The notes under the pieces are model-generated. The model had not been told where the DNA came from and did no database searches. It saw only the letters and a list, made by a program, of their open reading frames with translations. Shown here one piece after another: positions 16,900 through 25,867 of a DNA stretch of 64,000 nt. Both the position numbers and the translations under genes were made by a program. This stretch comes from Mycobacterium florentinum. Lineage in GTDB: Bacteria; Actinomycetota; Actinomycetes; Mycobacteriales; Mycobacteriaceae. The stretch lies in assembly GCF_010730355.1 (NCBI RefSeq), contig NZ_AP022576.1, forward strand, positions 5,766,001 through 5,830,000. Reading direction: 5' to 3'. Every line of letters starts with the position of its first letter. Position 1 is the first letter of the stretch.

Positions 16900-17697
16900 A
16901 TGAGCACCAGCCTCGAAACATTATCGGTAGGCACCGCAAGCGCCGGCGTCTGCGAGATATCGCTGGCTCGTCCAAAGCTGTTGAATCGGTTCGACAATCA
17001 GGCCCAGGTCGAATTGGCGGCCGTGCTCGAAGATCTCGCTAAAGACGAGAGCGTTCGCGCTATCGTGTTGGGCTCGACGGGAAAGGCATTCTCCGCTGGG
17101 GGAGACTTTGCCTTGATGCAGGCGGCCCACGATGACGCCGATGCGCGACGCGAAACCGTCGACGCAGGGTTGAAGCTGCTGCGGTCGTTTTCTGAACTGC
17201 CCCAGCCCATCATTGCGGCGGTGCAGGGCCCAGCGATTGGACTGGGCGCAACGGTGGCGCTGATGTGCGACATCGTGGTGGCGGCGCGCAGCGCAAAGCT
17301 GGCCGACACCCATGTGAAAGTCGGGCTGGTGGCCGGTGACGGCGGTTGTCTGGTGTGGCCGCAGGCGGCCGGGATGCTGCGCGCCCGGCGTCACCTGCTT
17401 ACTGGTGACGCACTCGACGCGGCCACCGCCTACCAGTTTGGCATGGTGACCGACCTCGTCGATGAGCCTGACGACGCGTTGCCGTGTGCTCGCGAAATCG
17501 CAAGGCGGATAGCGGGTCTGGCGCCGCTGGCAGTCCAGGGCACCAAACGCGCGCTGAATCATGTGACATCGCTGCGGGCCGCGGAAGTGGTCGAGCTGGC
17601 ATTCGAGCTCGAAGAGCACACCCTGATGAGCGACGACCTGCTCGAGGGTATTGCCGCATTCAAGGAAGACCGTGCCGCCAACTTCGTCGGCCGATGA
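16900..17697 (+). CDS. Enoyl-CoA hydratase/isomerase family protein
   Basis: The 265-residue crotonase-fold protein has the CoA/oxyanion segments AFSAGGDFALM and GPAIGLGATVALMCD. Aligned with rat enoyl-CoA hydratase, both catalytic glutamates are missing: Glu144 is Thr and Glu164 is His, with GDGG where the hydratase has GAGG. It is therefore unlikely to be a plain 2-enoyl-CoA hydratase and may be an isomerase or another crotonase-type enzyme. ATG 16900 follows GGGGGAAGG. It is transcribed away from the hydrolase gene. Confidence 0.88.
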   Translation: MSTSLETLSVGTASAGVCEISLARPKLLNRFDNQAQVELAAVLEDLAKDESVRAIVLGSTGKAFSAGGDFALMQAAHDDADARRETVDAGLKLLRSFSELPQPIIAAVQGPAIGLGATVALMCDIVVAARSAKLADTHVKVGLVAGDGGCLVWPQAAGMLRARRHLLTGDALDAATAYQFGMVTDLVDEPDDALPCAREIARRIAGLAPLAVQGTKRALNHVTSLRAAEVVELAFELEEHTLMSDDLLEGIAAFKEDRAANFVGR

Positions 17698-17776
17698 CGC
17701 CTTGACAATTCGACTCCTTGAATCTGATGCTGATTCAACGAGCGCTCCGCCCTCACGACCACAAAGGATGTCAGCC

Positions 17777-18166
17777 ATGAAGCGTCGCACTTCGCTGGTA
17801 GCCGCAACTGTCGCCGTCTGGGGCGTCGCGGGGACGCTGGCACCGCCGGCACACGCCAAGCCGGCGCCCGAGGTGGAGTACGTGTACAACGTCTCAGTGC
17901 GCCGGCATTACAACTTTCCGAACAACGACGCGATCGGCTACGGCTACGGGATCTGCAACAAGGTCACCGCTGGCGAGGGCTACCCCCAACTGATGGGGGA
18001 TGTGAAGAACGACGTCACACCCAACGACGAGTTCGCGGCGAACTACCTGGTCTCGTATGCGGTCGATAATCTGTGTCCCGCGCAGATCCCGCAGCTGCGG
18101 AACTCGGCGCAGGGGTATCGCCCGCCGCCCGGTCAGGAGTATTTCGGTAGTCCCGGCGCGGAATAG
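17777..18166 (+). CDS. Secreted DUF732-like protein
   Basis: The 129-residue protein starts at ATG 17777, nine bases after AAAGG; an ATG at 17768 is too close to the ribosome site. A signal peptide is clear: KRRT, a hydrophobic core of about 18 residues, and a PPAHA cleavage site. The mature part has two cysteines (YGICNKV and NLCPAQ) probably disulfide-bonded, as in the small exported DUF732 proteins of mycobacteria. Function is unknown. It ends 22 bp before the convergent SDR gene. Confidence 0.85.
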   Translation: MKRRTSLVAATVAVWGVAGTLAPPAHAKPAPEVEYVYNVSVRRHYNFPNNDAIGYGYGICNKVTAGEGYPQLMGDVKNDVTPNDEFAANYLVSYAVDNLCPAQIPQLRNSAQGYRPPPGQEYFGSPGAE

Positions 18167-18188
18167 CGGCCGGCCGAGGGCGGCGTGC

Positions 18189-18983
18189 CTAGGGCATCGT
18201 GGAGCCGCCGCTGACCGAGATGATCTGCCCGGTCACCTGTCGAGCCGCCGTCGGCGAACAGAACCACGCGGTGGCCCGGCCGACATCCTCGGCAGTGGTC
18301 AGACGGCGCAGCGGAGTGCCCTTCACCATGTAGTCGATCTGGTCGTCGTTGAACAGTTGGTCTTCGCCGGCCCACAGACTCGATTCGCCGACCGCCTCGG
18401 GGCCCTCGGGGATCACCAGGCCGGGGCAGATGGCGTTGGATCGGATGCCGTGCCGGCCGTGTTCACGCGCCACGGTGCGCGCCAAGGCCAGTAGGGCGGC
18501 CTTCGACGTCCCGTAGACGCCGGTACGGATCTGGCCGAACGCGGCGTCGCTGGAGATGAACGCGATCGCGCCGCCACCGGCGTCTTTCATCGGGCCGATC
18601 GCCGCCTGGGTGGCGGCGATGGCGGTATAGAGGTTTACCTCGATGGTGCGCTGCCATTGATCGCGGTCGGTCTCGGCGGCGATGAATCCCTGTCCGCTCC
18701 ACCCCGCGTTGTTCACCAGGACATCGATGCCACCCCAGTTGTCCAGGGCGGCGCCGATGGCGGTTTCGGCTCCGCCGGGGGCCGTCAGGTCGGCAATCGC
18801 GACTTCCACGGCGCCCGCACCCTTGGCTTGAGCCTCGTCGCGCACCCGCTCCGCCTGCGACTTGTCGATGTCGCTGATGACGACCCGGGCACCCTCTTCG
18901 GCGAACACATGCACGATCCCACGCCCGATGTTCGACGCGCCTCCGGTAACCACCACACGCGCGCCAGCTAGTCCAAGGTCCAT
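18189..18983 (-). CDS. Short-chain dehydrogenase/reductase
   Basis: The 264-residue classical SDR has the cofactor motif TGGASNIGRG, an Asp at the end of beta-strand 2 (ISDID) suggesting NAD(H), NNAGWSG, and the catalytic Ser-Tyr-Lys (FISSD, VYGTSK). ATG 18983 follows GGGAG on the minus strand; the open frame extends upstream without a better site. It is transcribed divergently from the large Rieske operon, from an intergenic region of 98 bp, and is likely to act in the same pathway as an alcohol or hydroxyacyl-CoA dehydrogenase. Confidence 0.9.
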   Translation of the reverse strand: MDLGLAGARVVVTGGASNIGRGIVHVFAEEGARVVISDIDKSQAERVRDEAQAKGAGAVEVAIADLTAPGGAETAIGAALDNWGGIDVLVNNAGWSGQGFIAAETDRDQWQRTIEVNLYTAIAATQAAIGPMKDAGGGAIAFISSDAAFGQIRTGVYGTSKAALLALARTVAREHGRHGIRSNAICPGLVIPEGPEAVGESSLWAGEDQLFNDDQIDYMVKGTPLRRLTTAEDVGRATAWFCSPTAARQVTGQIISVSGGSTMP

Positions 18984-19025
18984 GGTCTGCTCCCTGTCGT
19001 CGGCGGTTGTTGCGACCGCCATGTT

Positions 19026-19044
19026 AGTTTAACGTAGATTAGAA
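19026..19044 (-). promoter_or_regulatory. TCTAA-N6-TTAAACT element between divergent SDR genes
   Basis: The minus strand reads TTCTAATCTACGTTAAACT. It matches a site before the SDR gene at 39910 (TTCTAAACTAGATTAAACT) in 16 of 19 bases. TAAACT may be the -10 box of the minus-strand SDR (start 18983), and TAGATT on the plus strand (19035-19040) may be the -10 for the big operon that starts at 19082. A shared regulator is possible. Confidence 0.45.
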
Positions 19045-19081
19045 ATCGTGATTATTTGGTTGGATGTGGAGGATTTAGTGC

Positions 19082-19816
19082 ATGGTTGAGTCGCTGCTCG
19101 ACCAGCGGGTCGCCGTCGTTACCGGCGCAGGTCAGGGAATCGGACGCGAGATCGCGCGATCGCTTGTCGAACACGGCGCCCGAGTTGTGCTGGCCGACAT
19201 CGACGCAGAACTCGTCGACAAGGCGGCCGCGGAGATCGGCGGGATTGGCATCACGTGCGACATCACCTCCGAGGAGCAAGTACACGAGCTCGTCGCGGCC
19301 GCCGTCAGCAACTTCGGCCGTCTGGACGTGTTCGTCAACAATGCCGGGATCACCCGTGATGCTTCCTTGAAGAAGATGACTGTTTCGGATTTCGACGCCG
19401 TGATGGCCGTGCACCTGCGCGGCACCTGGTTGGGCGTGCGCGAGGCATCAGCCGTGATGCGCGAACAGAAGTCGGGCAGCATCATCAATATGTCCTCTCT
19501 GTCCGGCAAGTCGGGCAATCCGGGGCAGACGAACTACAGCGCGGCAAAGGCAGGCATCGTCGGGCTGACCAAGGCCGCGGCGAAGGAAGTCGCGCATCAC
19601 AACGTGCGAGTCAACGCGATTCAGCCCGGCTTGATCCGCACCCCGATGACGGCGGCGATGCCCCCAGCGGTCTTTGCCGAGCGCGAGGCCGCTATCCCGA
19701 TGAAGCGGGCGGGTGAACCCGCGGAGGTCGCCGGCGCGGTCGTCTTTTTGGCATCGGATCTCTCGAGCTACGTGACGGGCGCGGTCATCGAGGTCGGCGG
19801 GGGGCGAAACATATGA
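19082..19816 (+). CDS. Short-chain dehydrogenase/reductase (FabG-like)
   Basis: The 244-residue SDR has TGAGQGIGREI (15-25), an Asp after beta-2 (LADID) favouring NAD(H), NNAGIT, and the catalytic SSLSG/NYSAAK pair with Tyr at about 151. It most resembles 3-oxoacyl-reductase/hydroxyacyl-CoA dehydrogenase SDRs and could oxidise a 3-hydroxyacyl-CoA or a ring diol. GGAGG lies about 10 bases before ATG 19082. It is the first of eleven genes that overlap or nearly touch through 29619. Confidence 0.92.
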   Translation: MVESLLDQRVAVVTGAGQGIGREIARSLVEHGARVVLADIDAELVDKAAAEIGGIGITCDITSEEQVHELVAAAVSNFGRLDVFVNNAGITRDASLKKMTVSDFDAVMAVHLRGTWLGVREASAVMREQKSGSIINMSSLSGKSGNPGQTNYSAAKAGIVGLTKAAAKEVAHHNVRVNAIQPGLIRTPMTAAMPPAVFAEREAAIPMKRAGEPAEVAGAVVFLASDLSSYVTGAVIEVGGGRNI

Positions 19817-20580
19817 CGCTCGTGCTGCGCGATGCCACCGATGGCGTTGGGGCAATCACGCTCAATCGGCCCGAGCAGATGAACGCGCTTACGGTCGCGC
19901 TCGGTGGCGAACTGGAACAAGCCATCCTCGAGCTGGGCGACGACCCCGGGGTGAACGTGGTTGTCATCCGGGGGGCAGGGGGAAACTTTTGCGCGGGCGG
20001 CGATTTCAACGAAGTCGAGTCACTGCGCGCGAGTGGTCCCGAGGCGCTGCGCCCCTTGTTTGAGGCATTTCAGCGCGCCTGCGACGCCATCGCGCGTGTG
20101 CAGGTCCCGGTGATCGCCGCGGTGGAGGGTGTTGCGATGGCCGGCGGCTTCGAGCTGATGCAGGCCAGTGACATCGTGCTGGTCAGCGACGACGCCAAGA
20201 TTGCCGACAACCACATCAAGTTCGGCATGATCCCCGGCGGTGGCAGCACCCAACGGTTGAGCCGCTTGGTGGGTCGTCAGGAGGCGCTGGGTCTCCTGCT
20301 ATCGGGCGACCGCCTGTCCGGGGTGGACGCGGTGCGTCGCGGGCTGGCGTATCGGAGTTTTCCGCAGGCCGAGTTTGCGGGCGGGGTTCAAGGGTTCGTC
20401 GCGGATCTGGCCGGGCGGCGCCGTGAGGCCGTAGTCTCCATTAAGCGGCTCGTGTACACCGGCCTCGGGGCTCCGCTGCCCAGCGGATTGGAGCACGAAA
20501 TCGATTGCGTGGTCGACCACATCTGCGGTGGCGTCGGACAGAACGGCGCGACCGCCTTCCGGCAGCGAGGAACTAGCTGA
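19813..20580 (+). CDS. Enoyl-CoA hydratase/isomerase family protein
   Basis: The 255-residue crotonase overlaps the SDR by four bases (ATGA). It has NFCAGGDFNE and VAMAGGFELMQASD, so the Glu equivalent to Glu144 of rat hydratase is kept. The second catalytic Glu (Glu164) is His, in NHIKFGMIPGGG. One-Glu crotonases may be isomerases or weak hydratases. It is the first of three consecutive crotonase genes, each differing in catalytic residues, which suggests distinct steps rather than redundancy. Confidence 0.9.
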   Translation: MTLVLRDATDGVGAITLNRPEQMNALTVALGGELEQAILELGDDPGVNVVVIRGAGGNFCAGGDFNEVESLRASGPEALRPLFEAFQRACDAIARVQVPVIAAVEGVAMAGGFELMQASDIVLVSDDAKIADNHIKFGMIPGGGSTQRLSRLVGRQEALGLLLSGDRLSGVDAVRRGLAYRSFPQAEFAGGVQGFVADLAGRRREAVVSIKRLVYTGLGAPLPSGLEHEIDCVVDHICGGVGQNGATAFRQRGTS

Positions 20581-21383
20581 TGAGTGTTGCAGAAACCAGC
20601 GCGCCCGTCGCGCTCGACGTGGCCGACGGCGTCGCGCGGCTGCGCTTGAACCGGCCCGAGGCATCCAACGGGATGAACGTGGAGTTCCTCAAGGCGTTGC
20701 ACGAGGCGGCGCTGACGTGCCACGCCGACCCCGCCGTGCGAGTCGTTCTCCTCACCGGTGAAGGTCGAAACTTCTGTGCGGGCGGCGACATTCACACCTT
20801 CGAGTCGAAGGGCGCGGACCTTCCCGACTACCTGCGGGAGGCGACCGCGTGGTTGCAGTTGGCCACCGCCGCGTTGATCCAGCTTCGCGCGCCAGTGGTT
20901 GCGGCCGTACAGGGTTTCGCCGCCGGCGGCGGCGGGCTGGGATTGGTGTGTGCGTCCGACATTGTCATCGCGGCGCAGTCGGCCAAGTTCTTTTCGGGCG
21001 CGGTCCGAGTCGGCATGGCGCCCGACGGCGGTTCCTCGGTCACGCTGACCCAGCTGGTCGGTCTGCGTCAGGCGTTGCGAATCCTGCTGACCAATCCGAC
21101 GCTGAGCGCCGCTGAAGCGTTGCAGATCGGATTGGTCACCGAGGTCGTCGACGATGCCGAACTATTCGGCCGCGCAGAGCAAGTCGCGTCTGAATTGGCC
21201 GCGATGCCCGGGCGGGCGTTGTCGGCCACCAAGCGGCTGGTCTGGAGCGGGGTGGGCGCATCGGTCGAGCAGCGACTGGCCGAGGAAGCGCGCACCGTCT
21301 CGGAGTTGTCCGGAACGGCGGATGCACTGGAGGGCCTGCGAGCCGTTATCGAACGGCGTAAACCGAACTTCACGGGACAATGA
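20580..21383 (+). CDS. Enoyl-CoA hydratase/isomerase family protein (PaaG-like Asp)
   Basis: The 267-residue crotonase starts inside the previous stop (TGATG). It has NFCAGGDIHTF and FAAGGGGLGLVCASD; both hydratase glutamates are absent. The segment VGMAPDGGSS carries an Asp at the position used by PaaG and related delta3,delta2-enoyl-CoA isomerases (IPDCGG). It is therefore better read as a double-bond isomerase than a hydratase. The assignment rests on alignment by eye. Confidence 0.9.
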   Translation: MSVAETSAPVALDVADGVARLRLNRPEASNGMNVEFLKALHEAALTCHADPAVRVVLLTGEGRNFCAGGDIHTFESKGADLPDYLREATAWLQLATAALIQLRAPVVAAVQGFAAGGGGLGLVCASDIVIAAQSAKFFSGAVRVGMAPDGGSSVTLTQLVGLRQALRILLTNPTLSAAEALQIGLVTEVVDDAELFGRAEQVASELAAMPGRALSATKRLVWSGVGASVEQRLAEEARTVSELSGTADALEGLRAVIERRKPNFTGQ

Positions 21384-22165
21384 GTAGCGACTCTGTCCTC
21401 GTCGAGAATCGTGGCGCGGTGCGGATTGTCACGCTGAACCGTCCCGACAAACGCAACGCGATCGATATCGCGGTTCGGCTCGAGCTCGCCAGCGCGATCG
21501 AGAATGCCGGACAGGACGCTTCGGTCCGGGCGATAGTGCTGACCGGTGCCGGCAGCGCGTTCTGCTCGGGTGGGGACATTACGTCGATGGAACGTATGTC
21601 GCCGGAGCGCGCGATGGAGCGGACGCAGTTGGCCCAGCGGGTGATTCGCGCCATCTGGAACGCGGGCAAGCCAGTCGTCGCCGCGGTGGAGGGTAGTGCC
21701 TTCGGTGCGGGAGTCGCCCTGGCGGCCGCATGCGACCGCGTCGTCGCGGCTAGCGACGCGCGATTTGCGACCACGTTCACCAATGTCGGATTGGCCGGCG
21801 ACATGGGGACATTCGCATCCCTGCCGTCGCGGGTCGGGGCCGCTCGCGCACGCCAGATGTTGATGCTGCCGACCCCCATCGACGCGCCCACGGCGCTGGA
21901 TATGGGACTCGTCGATGCTCTCGTCGAGCCCGGTACCGCCTTGACGGCGGCACTGGCCGACGCCGAACGCCTGGCCGCCGGGCCTACCCGGGCCTACGGG
22001 GTGATCAAATCGATGTTGGCGGCGGGGTCGGCGCTCAGCCCCTTTGAACTCCTCGATCTCGAGGCCGAACACCAATCTCAGCTTTTCGACTCCGACGACT
22101 TCGCCGAGGGAATCGCGGCTTTCCGCGAGAAGCGACGTCCGCAGTTCGGATCGGCACCGCCGTGA
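21380..22165 (+). CDS. Enoyl-CoA hydratase/isomerase family protein (Asp type)
   Basis: The 261-residue crotonase overlaps the previous gene by ATGA. It has AFCSGGDITSME and SAFGAGVALAAACD, with Ala and Phe at the two hydratase Glu positions. VGLAGDMGTF places an Asp at the isomerase position, as in the preceding gene. It is probably an isomerase or dienoyl-CoA-type enzyme acting on a ring-derived acyl-CoA, by inference from the operon. Confidence 0.9.
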   Translation: MSSDSVLVENRGAVRIVTLNRPDKRNAIDIAVRLELASAIENAGQDASVRAIVLTGAGSAFCSGGDITSMERMSPERAMERTQLAQRVIRAIWNAGKPVVAAVEGSAFGAGVALAAACDRVVAASDARFATTFTNVGLAGDMGTFASLPSRVGAARARQMLMLPTPIDAPTALDMGLVDALVEPGTALTAALADAERLAAGPTRAYGVIKSMLAAGSALSPFELLDLEAEHQSQLFDSDDFAEGIAAFREKRRPQFGSAPP

Positions 22166-23811
22166 CCGCCAAGTTGTCTGCACGTCTTGATCGCTCGTAT
22201 CTCGAAGCCGACACCAGCGTCGCGCTCGAGGACTACACCGTGGGTGCACTGCTGGCGGCGCGCGCCAGCACGCACGGCGCCGTCACCGCCCTGGTGGGCC
22301 CCGCCCACGGCGACGGCGCGCAGGTGCGTTTGACCTACCGCGAGCTGTTCGACGAAGCTTGCCGCGTCGCTACCGCGTTGACCAGCCTCACCAAGCCCGG
22401 CGACTACGTCGCACTGTGGGCGCCGAATGTGGTCGAGTGGCCGATAATTCAGTACGGCGCGGCGCTTGCCGGTGTCGTTCTGGTCGCGTTGAATCCGGCG
22501 CTGCGACCCGCCGAATTGGCTTACGCGCTGGGACATTCCCGCGCCAAGGTGCTGATCCACGCGGACCGCAGTCGCAATTACGATACCGCCGCGGTGGTCA
22601 GCGAGATCGACACGCGTTTCCTCGGTGCCCGCACCATCAGCCTGTCATCGCGTGAGGAATGGCGAAGCGACGCCATCGACGCCGCCGCGATTGCCCGTGC
22701 GCCGGCCGATCCCGAACTGCCGGTGATGTTGCAGTACACGTCGGGAACGACCGGCAGGCCCAAAGGGGTGCTGTTGCGGCACCGTTCGCTGGTCAACGTC
22801 GCCAAGTTGACCCTGGAGGGCGCCGGCATTCCCGCGGGCGCGGTGACCGTGAACCCCCTGCCGATGTTCCACACAGCTGCCTGTGTGATCGGCACGTTGG
22901 GCCCGCTGTGGATCGGCGGTACCGAGGTGCTGGTCGACCGGTTCGAGGCGACCGCATTGCTCGATACCATGCGCCGCGAATGCGCGACGGTCCTGTTCTT
23001 CGTGCCCACGATATTGACGGCTCTTGTTGCCGCGCAACGCGACTCCGGTGAGCGGGCGCCGCGACTTTCAACCTGCCTGGGCGGTGCCTCCACCGTTTCT
23101 GCCGGCCTCATCCAGGCCACCGAGCAAACCTTCGGCGCAACAGTGGTCAATGTGTTTGGGCAGACCGAACTTTCGCCGGTGCTCACCGCGACCCGGCCCG
23201 ACGACAATCGGGCCGACCAACTCCGGACCGTGGGCCGACCGCTTCCTCAGGTTGAGTGCAAAGTCGTCGACCCGGCCACCGGTGCGGTGGTGCCGGTGGG
23301 GCAGCCGGGCGAGATCTGTGCGCGCGGCTATCAACAGATGATCGGCTATCTTCACGACCCCGACGCCACGGCGGCGGCGGTGGATGCCGATGGCTTCCTG
23401 CATACCGGAGATCTCGGTGTGATGGACGAACGCGGCTATTTGACGCACACGGGCCGGTTGAAGGATCTCATCATCCGCGGTGGCGAGAACATCGCGCCCG
23501 CCGAGATCGAGGCGTGTCTGGCCGATCATGAAATGGTCGCCGAAGCCTGCGCGTTCGGTCTGCCCGACGACCGGCTGGGCGAGATCGTTGCGGTCATCGT
23601 CATTGCCCGCAGTTCATTACCGGCCGATGCGGGCGACCAGTTTCACACTCACGCAAGCCAGCACCTGACGCCGCATAAAATTCCGCAGCGCTGGTTCGTT
23701 GCCGACGAACTACCGAAAACGCCGACCGGCAAAGTGCGCAAGTTCGCCCTGCCAGACCTGATCGCCCAGGGCGGGGTGCGCGAACTGTTCCGAAAGGAGC
23801 CCGAACAATGA
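22162..23811 (+). CDS. Acyl-CoA synthetase (AMP-binding ligase)
   Basis: The 549-residue member of the adenylate-forming superfamily starts at GTG overlapping the previous stop (GTGA). The P-loop is [11 protein letters not shown] (about 193-203), the A5-like segment is NVFGQTELS, the hinge is HTGDLGVMDERG, and the catalytic Lys lies in KTPTGKVRKF near the C-terminus. It activates a carboxylate with ATP and CoA. Its place just before the Rieske oxygenase subunits suggests that an aromatic or alicyclic acid is loaded onto CoA in this pathway. Confidence 0.92.
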   Translation: MTAKLSARLDRSYLEADTSVALEDYTVGALLAARASTHGAVTALVGPAHGDGAQVRLTYRELFDEACRVATALTSLTKPGDYVALWAPNVVEWPIIQYGAALAGVVLVALNPALRPAELAYALGHSRAKVLIHADRSRNYDTAAVVSEIDTRFLGARTISLSSREEWRSDAIDAAAIARAPADPELPVMLQYTSGTTGRPKGVLLRHRSLVNVAKLTLEGAGIPAGAVTVNPLPMFHTAACVIGTLGPLWIGGTEVLVDRFEATALLDTMRRECATVLFFVPTILTALVAAQRDSGERAPRLSTCLGGASTVSAGLIQATEQTFGATVVNVFGQTELSPVLTATRPDDNRADQLRTVGRPLPQVECKVVDPATGAVVPVGQPGEICARGYQQMIGYLHDPDATAAAVDADGFLHTGDLGVMDERGYLTHTGRLKDLIIRGGENIAPAEIEACLADHEMVAEACAFGLPDDRLGEIVAVIVIARSSLPADAGDQFHTHASQHLTPHKIPQRWFVADELPKTPTGKVRKFALPDLIAQGGVRELFRKEPEQ

Positions 23812-25079
23812 CCTCACTCGTCGATTCGGCAGCCGGTACCGGCAGCCCCTACGACCAGTTGATCAAACGAGACAAGGTGCATGGGTCGCTGTACACCGAT
23901 CCCGGCATCTTCGCCGAGGAGCTGCGCAGGATCTGGTACCGCACTTGGGTTTTCGTCGGGCACGAAAGTGAAGTGTCGCAACCCAACGACTACGTGCGTA
24001 AGCGGCTCGGGCTGCAGGACGTAATCATGACCCGCGACCGCGACGGTGAGCTGCATCTGCTCCTCAACCGTTGCGCACATCGTGGCAATCAAGTCTGCGA
24101 TGACGCCGGAGGCAATTCCTCGACGTTCCGCTGCCCGTATCACGGGTGGACCTATCGCAATAATGGTGACCTCGTTGGATTCCCGTTTTTCAAGGGCTAT
24201 GGCGAGCGCAAGCTGGACCTGAATCTGGGACGGGTTCCCCGGATGGAGACCTACCAGGGGTTTGTGTTCGGTAGCTTCGCGGCGGACGGTCCAGGGCTCG
24301 TCGAACACCTCGGCGCGGCCGCCGGTGAGATCGATCGGTTGGTGCGGTTGTCACCGGAAGGGGCCGTCGAGCTCACTGCGGGATGGCTGCAGCATCGGAC
24401 GCGAGCAAATTGGAAGCTGCTGGCGGAGAACGAGACCGACGGGTACCACCCGCAGTTTGTGCACGGCTCGATTTTCGGTGTCACCGGCAGCCCCATCGGT
24501 GCCCTCTACAGCGATACGTCCACGGCGGTGACACGCGACCTGGGTCATGGCCACAGCGAGAACGATCTGCGTCCGGAATTCCGCAAATTCGCCGAGCCGA
24601 TGCGCTGGTTCGGCACCACCGAGGCGCGGGTACCGAATTACGTTGCGGCCATGCGCCAGCGCTACGGAGAGCAAGCCGACAAGATCATGATCGAAGGCGG
24701 CCCGCACGTGATGATCTTCCCGAATTTGTTCATCGCCGAGATCCAGGTTTTCAACATCCAACCGGTCGCCGTCGGTGAGTGCACCCAGTACTCCACGGCC
24801 GTCCAGATGGTCGGTGCGCCGGAGCTGAACCAGCGCATGGTTTCGCAGTGCATGGGCTCGGTGGGGCCCGCCGGCATGCTGCTGGCCGACGACACCGAAA
24901 TGTATGAACGCAACCAACTCGGGCTCGAGTGCCTGACCCCCGAATGGCTCGACGTTCGTCGCGGCCTGAACCGGGAAGAGGTCGACGAGAACGGCTTCAC
25001 CATCGGTGGAGCTACCGACGAGACCGGTATGAGGGGCTTCTGGTCACAGTACAAGACGCTGATGGAGGCCGAATTATGA
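23808..25079 (+). CDS. Rieske ring-hydroxylating oxygenase, alpha subunit
   Basis: The 423-residue protein has the Rieske [2Fe-2S] ligands CAHRGNQVC...FRCPYHGW (about 89-115) and the mononuclear iron site NETDGYHPQFVH (about 207-219) with a third acidic ligand probably in LLADDTEMYE. It is the catalytic subunit of an aromatic dioxygenase. It overlaps the ligase by ATGA and the beta subunit by ATGA. No reductase or ferredoxin gene follows, so electrons must come from elsewhere. Confidence 0.95.
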   Translation: MTSLVDSAAGTGSPYDQLIKRDKVHGSLYTDPGIFAEELRRIWYRTWVFVGHESEVSQPNDYVRKRLGLQDVIMTRDRDGELHLLLNRCAHRGNQVCDDAGGNSSTFRCPYHGWTYRNNGDLVGFPFFKGYGERKLDLNLGRVPRMETYQGFVFGSFAADGPGLVEHLGAAAGEIDRLVRLSPEGAVELTAGWLQHRTRANWKLLAENETDGYHPQFVHGSIFGVTGSPIGALYSDTSTAVTRDLGHGHSENDLRPEFRKFAEPMRWFGTTEARVPNYVAAMRQRYGEQADKIMIEGGPHVMIFPNLFIAEIQVFNIQPVAVGECTQYSTAVQMVGAPELNQRMVSQCMGSVGPAGMLLADDTEMYERNQLGLECLTPEWLDVRRGLNREEVDENGFTIGGATDETGMRGFWSQYKTLMEAEL

Positions 25080-25606
25080 CCAGTACGCTGGACAATCACG
25101 CCACCTTGGGTCCGGTGCCCGACGGCTTCGACCCTTGGGAAGTGGAGCAGTTCCTCTACCGCGAAGCCCGCTATGCCGACGAATCCGACTACGACTCGTG
25201 GGAAGCGCTATGGACCGACGATGCGCTGTACTGGGTTCCGGTCGCCGGGACCAGTGACCCGACCCGCACGATGTCGGTGATCTATGACAACCGCAGCCGC
25301 ATTGCCACCCGCCTCAAGCAGGTTCGCACCGGAAAGCGCTACGCGCAGGCGCCACCGTCAAACCTGCGACGGCTGATATCCAACATCGAATTCCTCGGCG
25401 GCCGAGCCAATTCCAGCGATGGCACGGATTTGGAGGTGGCAGCGAACTTCATCGTGCTGGAGTCTCGTGCGCGGGGCAACCATCTTTGGGGCGGCCGGAC
25501 CACCTACCGGCTGCGCCGCCAGGACGGTGACCTACGGCTGGTCTACAAGAAGGTTGTCCTGGTGGACAACGGCGAGCCGATACCGACCCTGGGCTTTCTT
25601 ATCTGA
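25076..25606 (+). CDS. Ring-hydroxylating oxygenase, beta subunit
   Basis: The 176-residue protein is of the small (beta) subunit family with an NTF2-like cone fold: FLYREARYADESDYDSWEAL near the start and a C-terminal YKKVVLVDNGEPIPTLGF. It is structural in alpha3beta3 dioxygenases. ATG 25076 overlaps the alpha-subunit stop; the frame stays open upstream inside the alpha gene, but this start is supported by the coupling pattern of the operon. Confidence 0.93.
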   Translation: MTSTLDNHATLGPVPDGFDPWEVEQFLYREARYADESDYDSWEALWTDDALYWVPVAGTSDPTRTMSVIYDNRSRIATRLKQVRTGKRYAQAPPSNLRRLISNIEFLGGRANSSDGTDLEVAANFIVLESRARGNHLWGGRTTYRLRRQDGDLRLVYKKVVLVDNGEPIPTLGFLI

Positions 25607-25612
25607 GCCGCG

Positions 25613-25867
25613 ATGATGATTGAGTTCGGTGATAGTGATTCGGTGGACGTGCCCGGGGTCGGCCCCGTGGTAAGTAGCGAATTCGCGCAGATATCAGTGA
25701 GTTTCGATACGGCCGGCAATTCTCCGCGCCTGCGGCTGGAGGATCTTCGCACCGGTCGTGTCCGTTACCTGGATGCATTGGAGTTGGAGACAATTATCTG
25801 GTTGTCAGACGATCAGTTGACCGCTTTGATCGATCCTTCCGCGGGCCGCTGGCGGGGTGACACGTGA
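25613..25867 (+). CDS. Small protein in the dioxygenase operon
   Basis: The 84-residue acidic protein starts 6 bp after the beta subunit (tandem ATGs at 25613 and 25616) and overlaps the thiolase by GTGA, which argues that it is a real gene. It has alternating beta-like stretches (SEFAQISVSF, SPRLRLEDL) and ends with LDALELETIIWLS. Similar small proteins beside mycobacterial ring dioxygenases are, to my memory, labelled dihydrodiol dehydrogenase, yet nothing here looks like a dehydrogenase: there is no Rossmann or metal motif. It may be an oxygenase accessory protein. Confidence 0.75.
   Translation: MMIEFGDSDSVDVPGVGPVVSSEFAQISVSFDTAGNSPRLRLEDLRTGRVRYLDALELETIIWLSDDQLTALIDPSAGRWRGDT

Noticed and set aside
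19813..22165. Three crotonase genes as a recent tandem duplication
   Set aside because: Their sequences and catalytic residues differ widely, so they are old, specialised paralogues.
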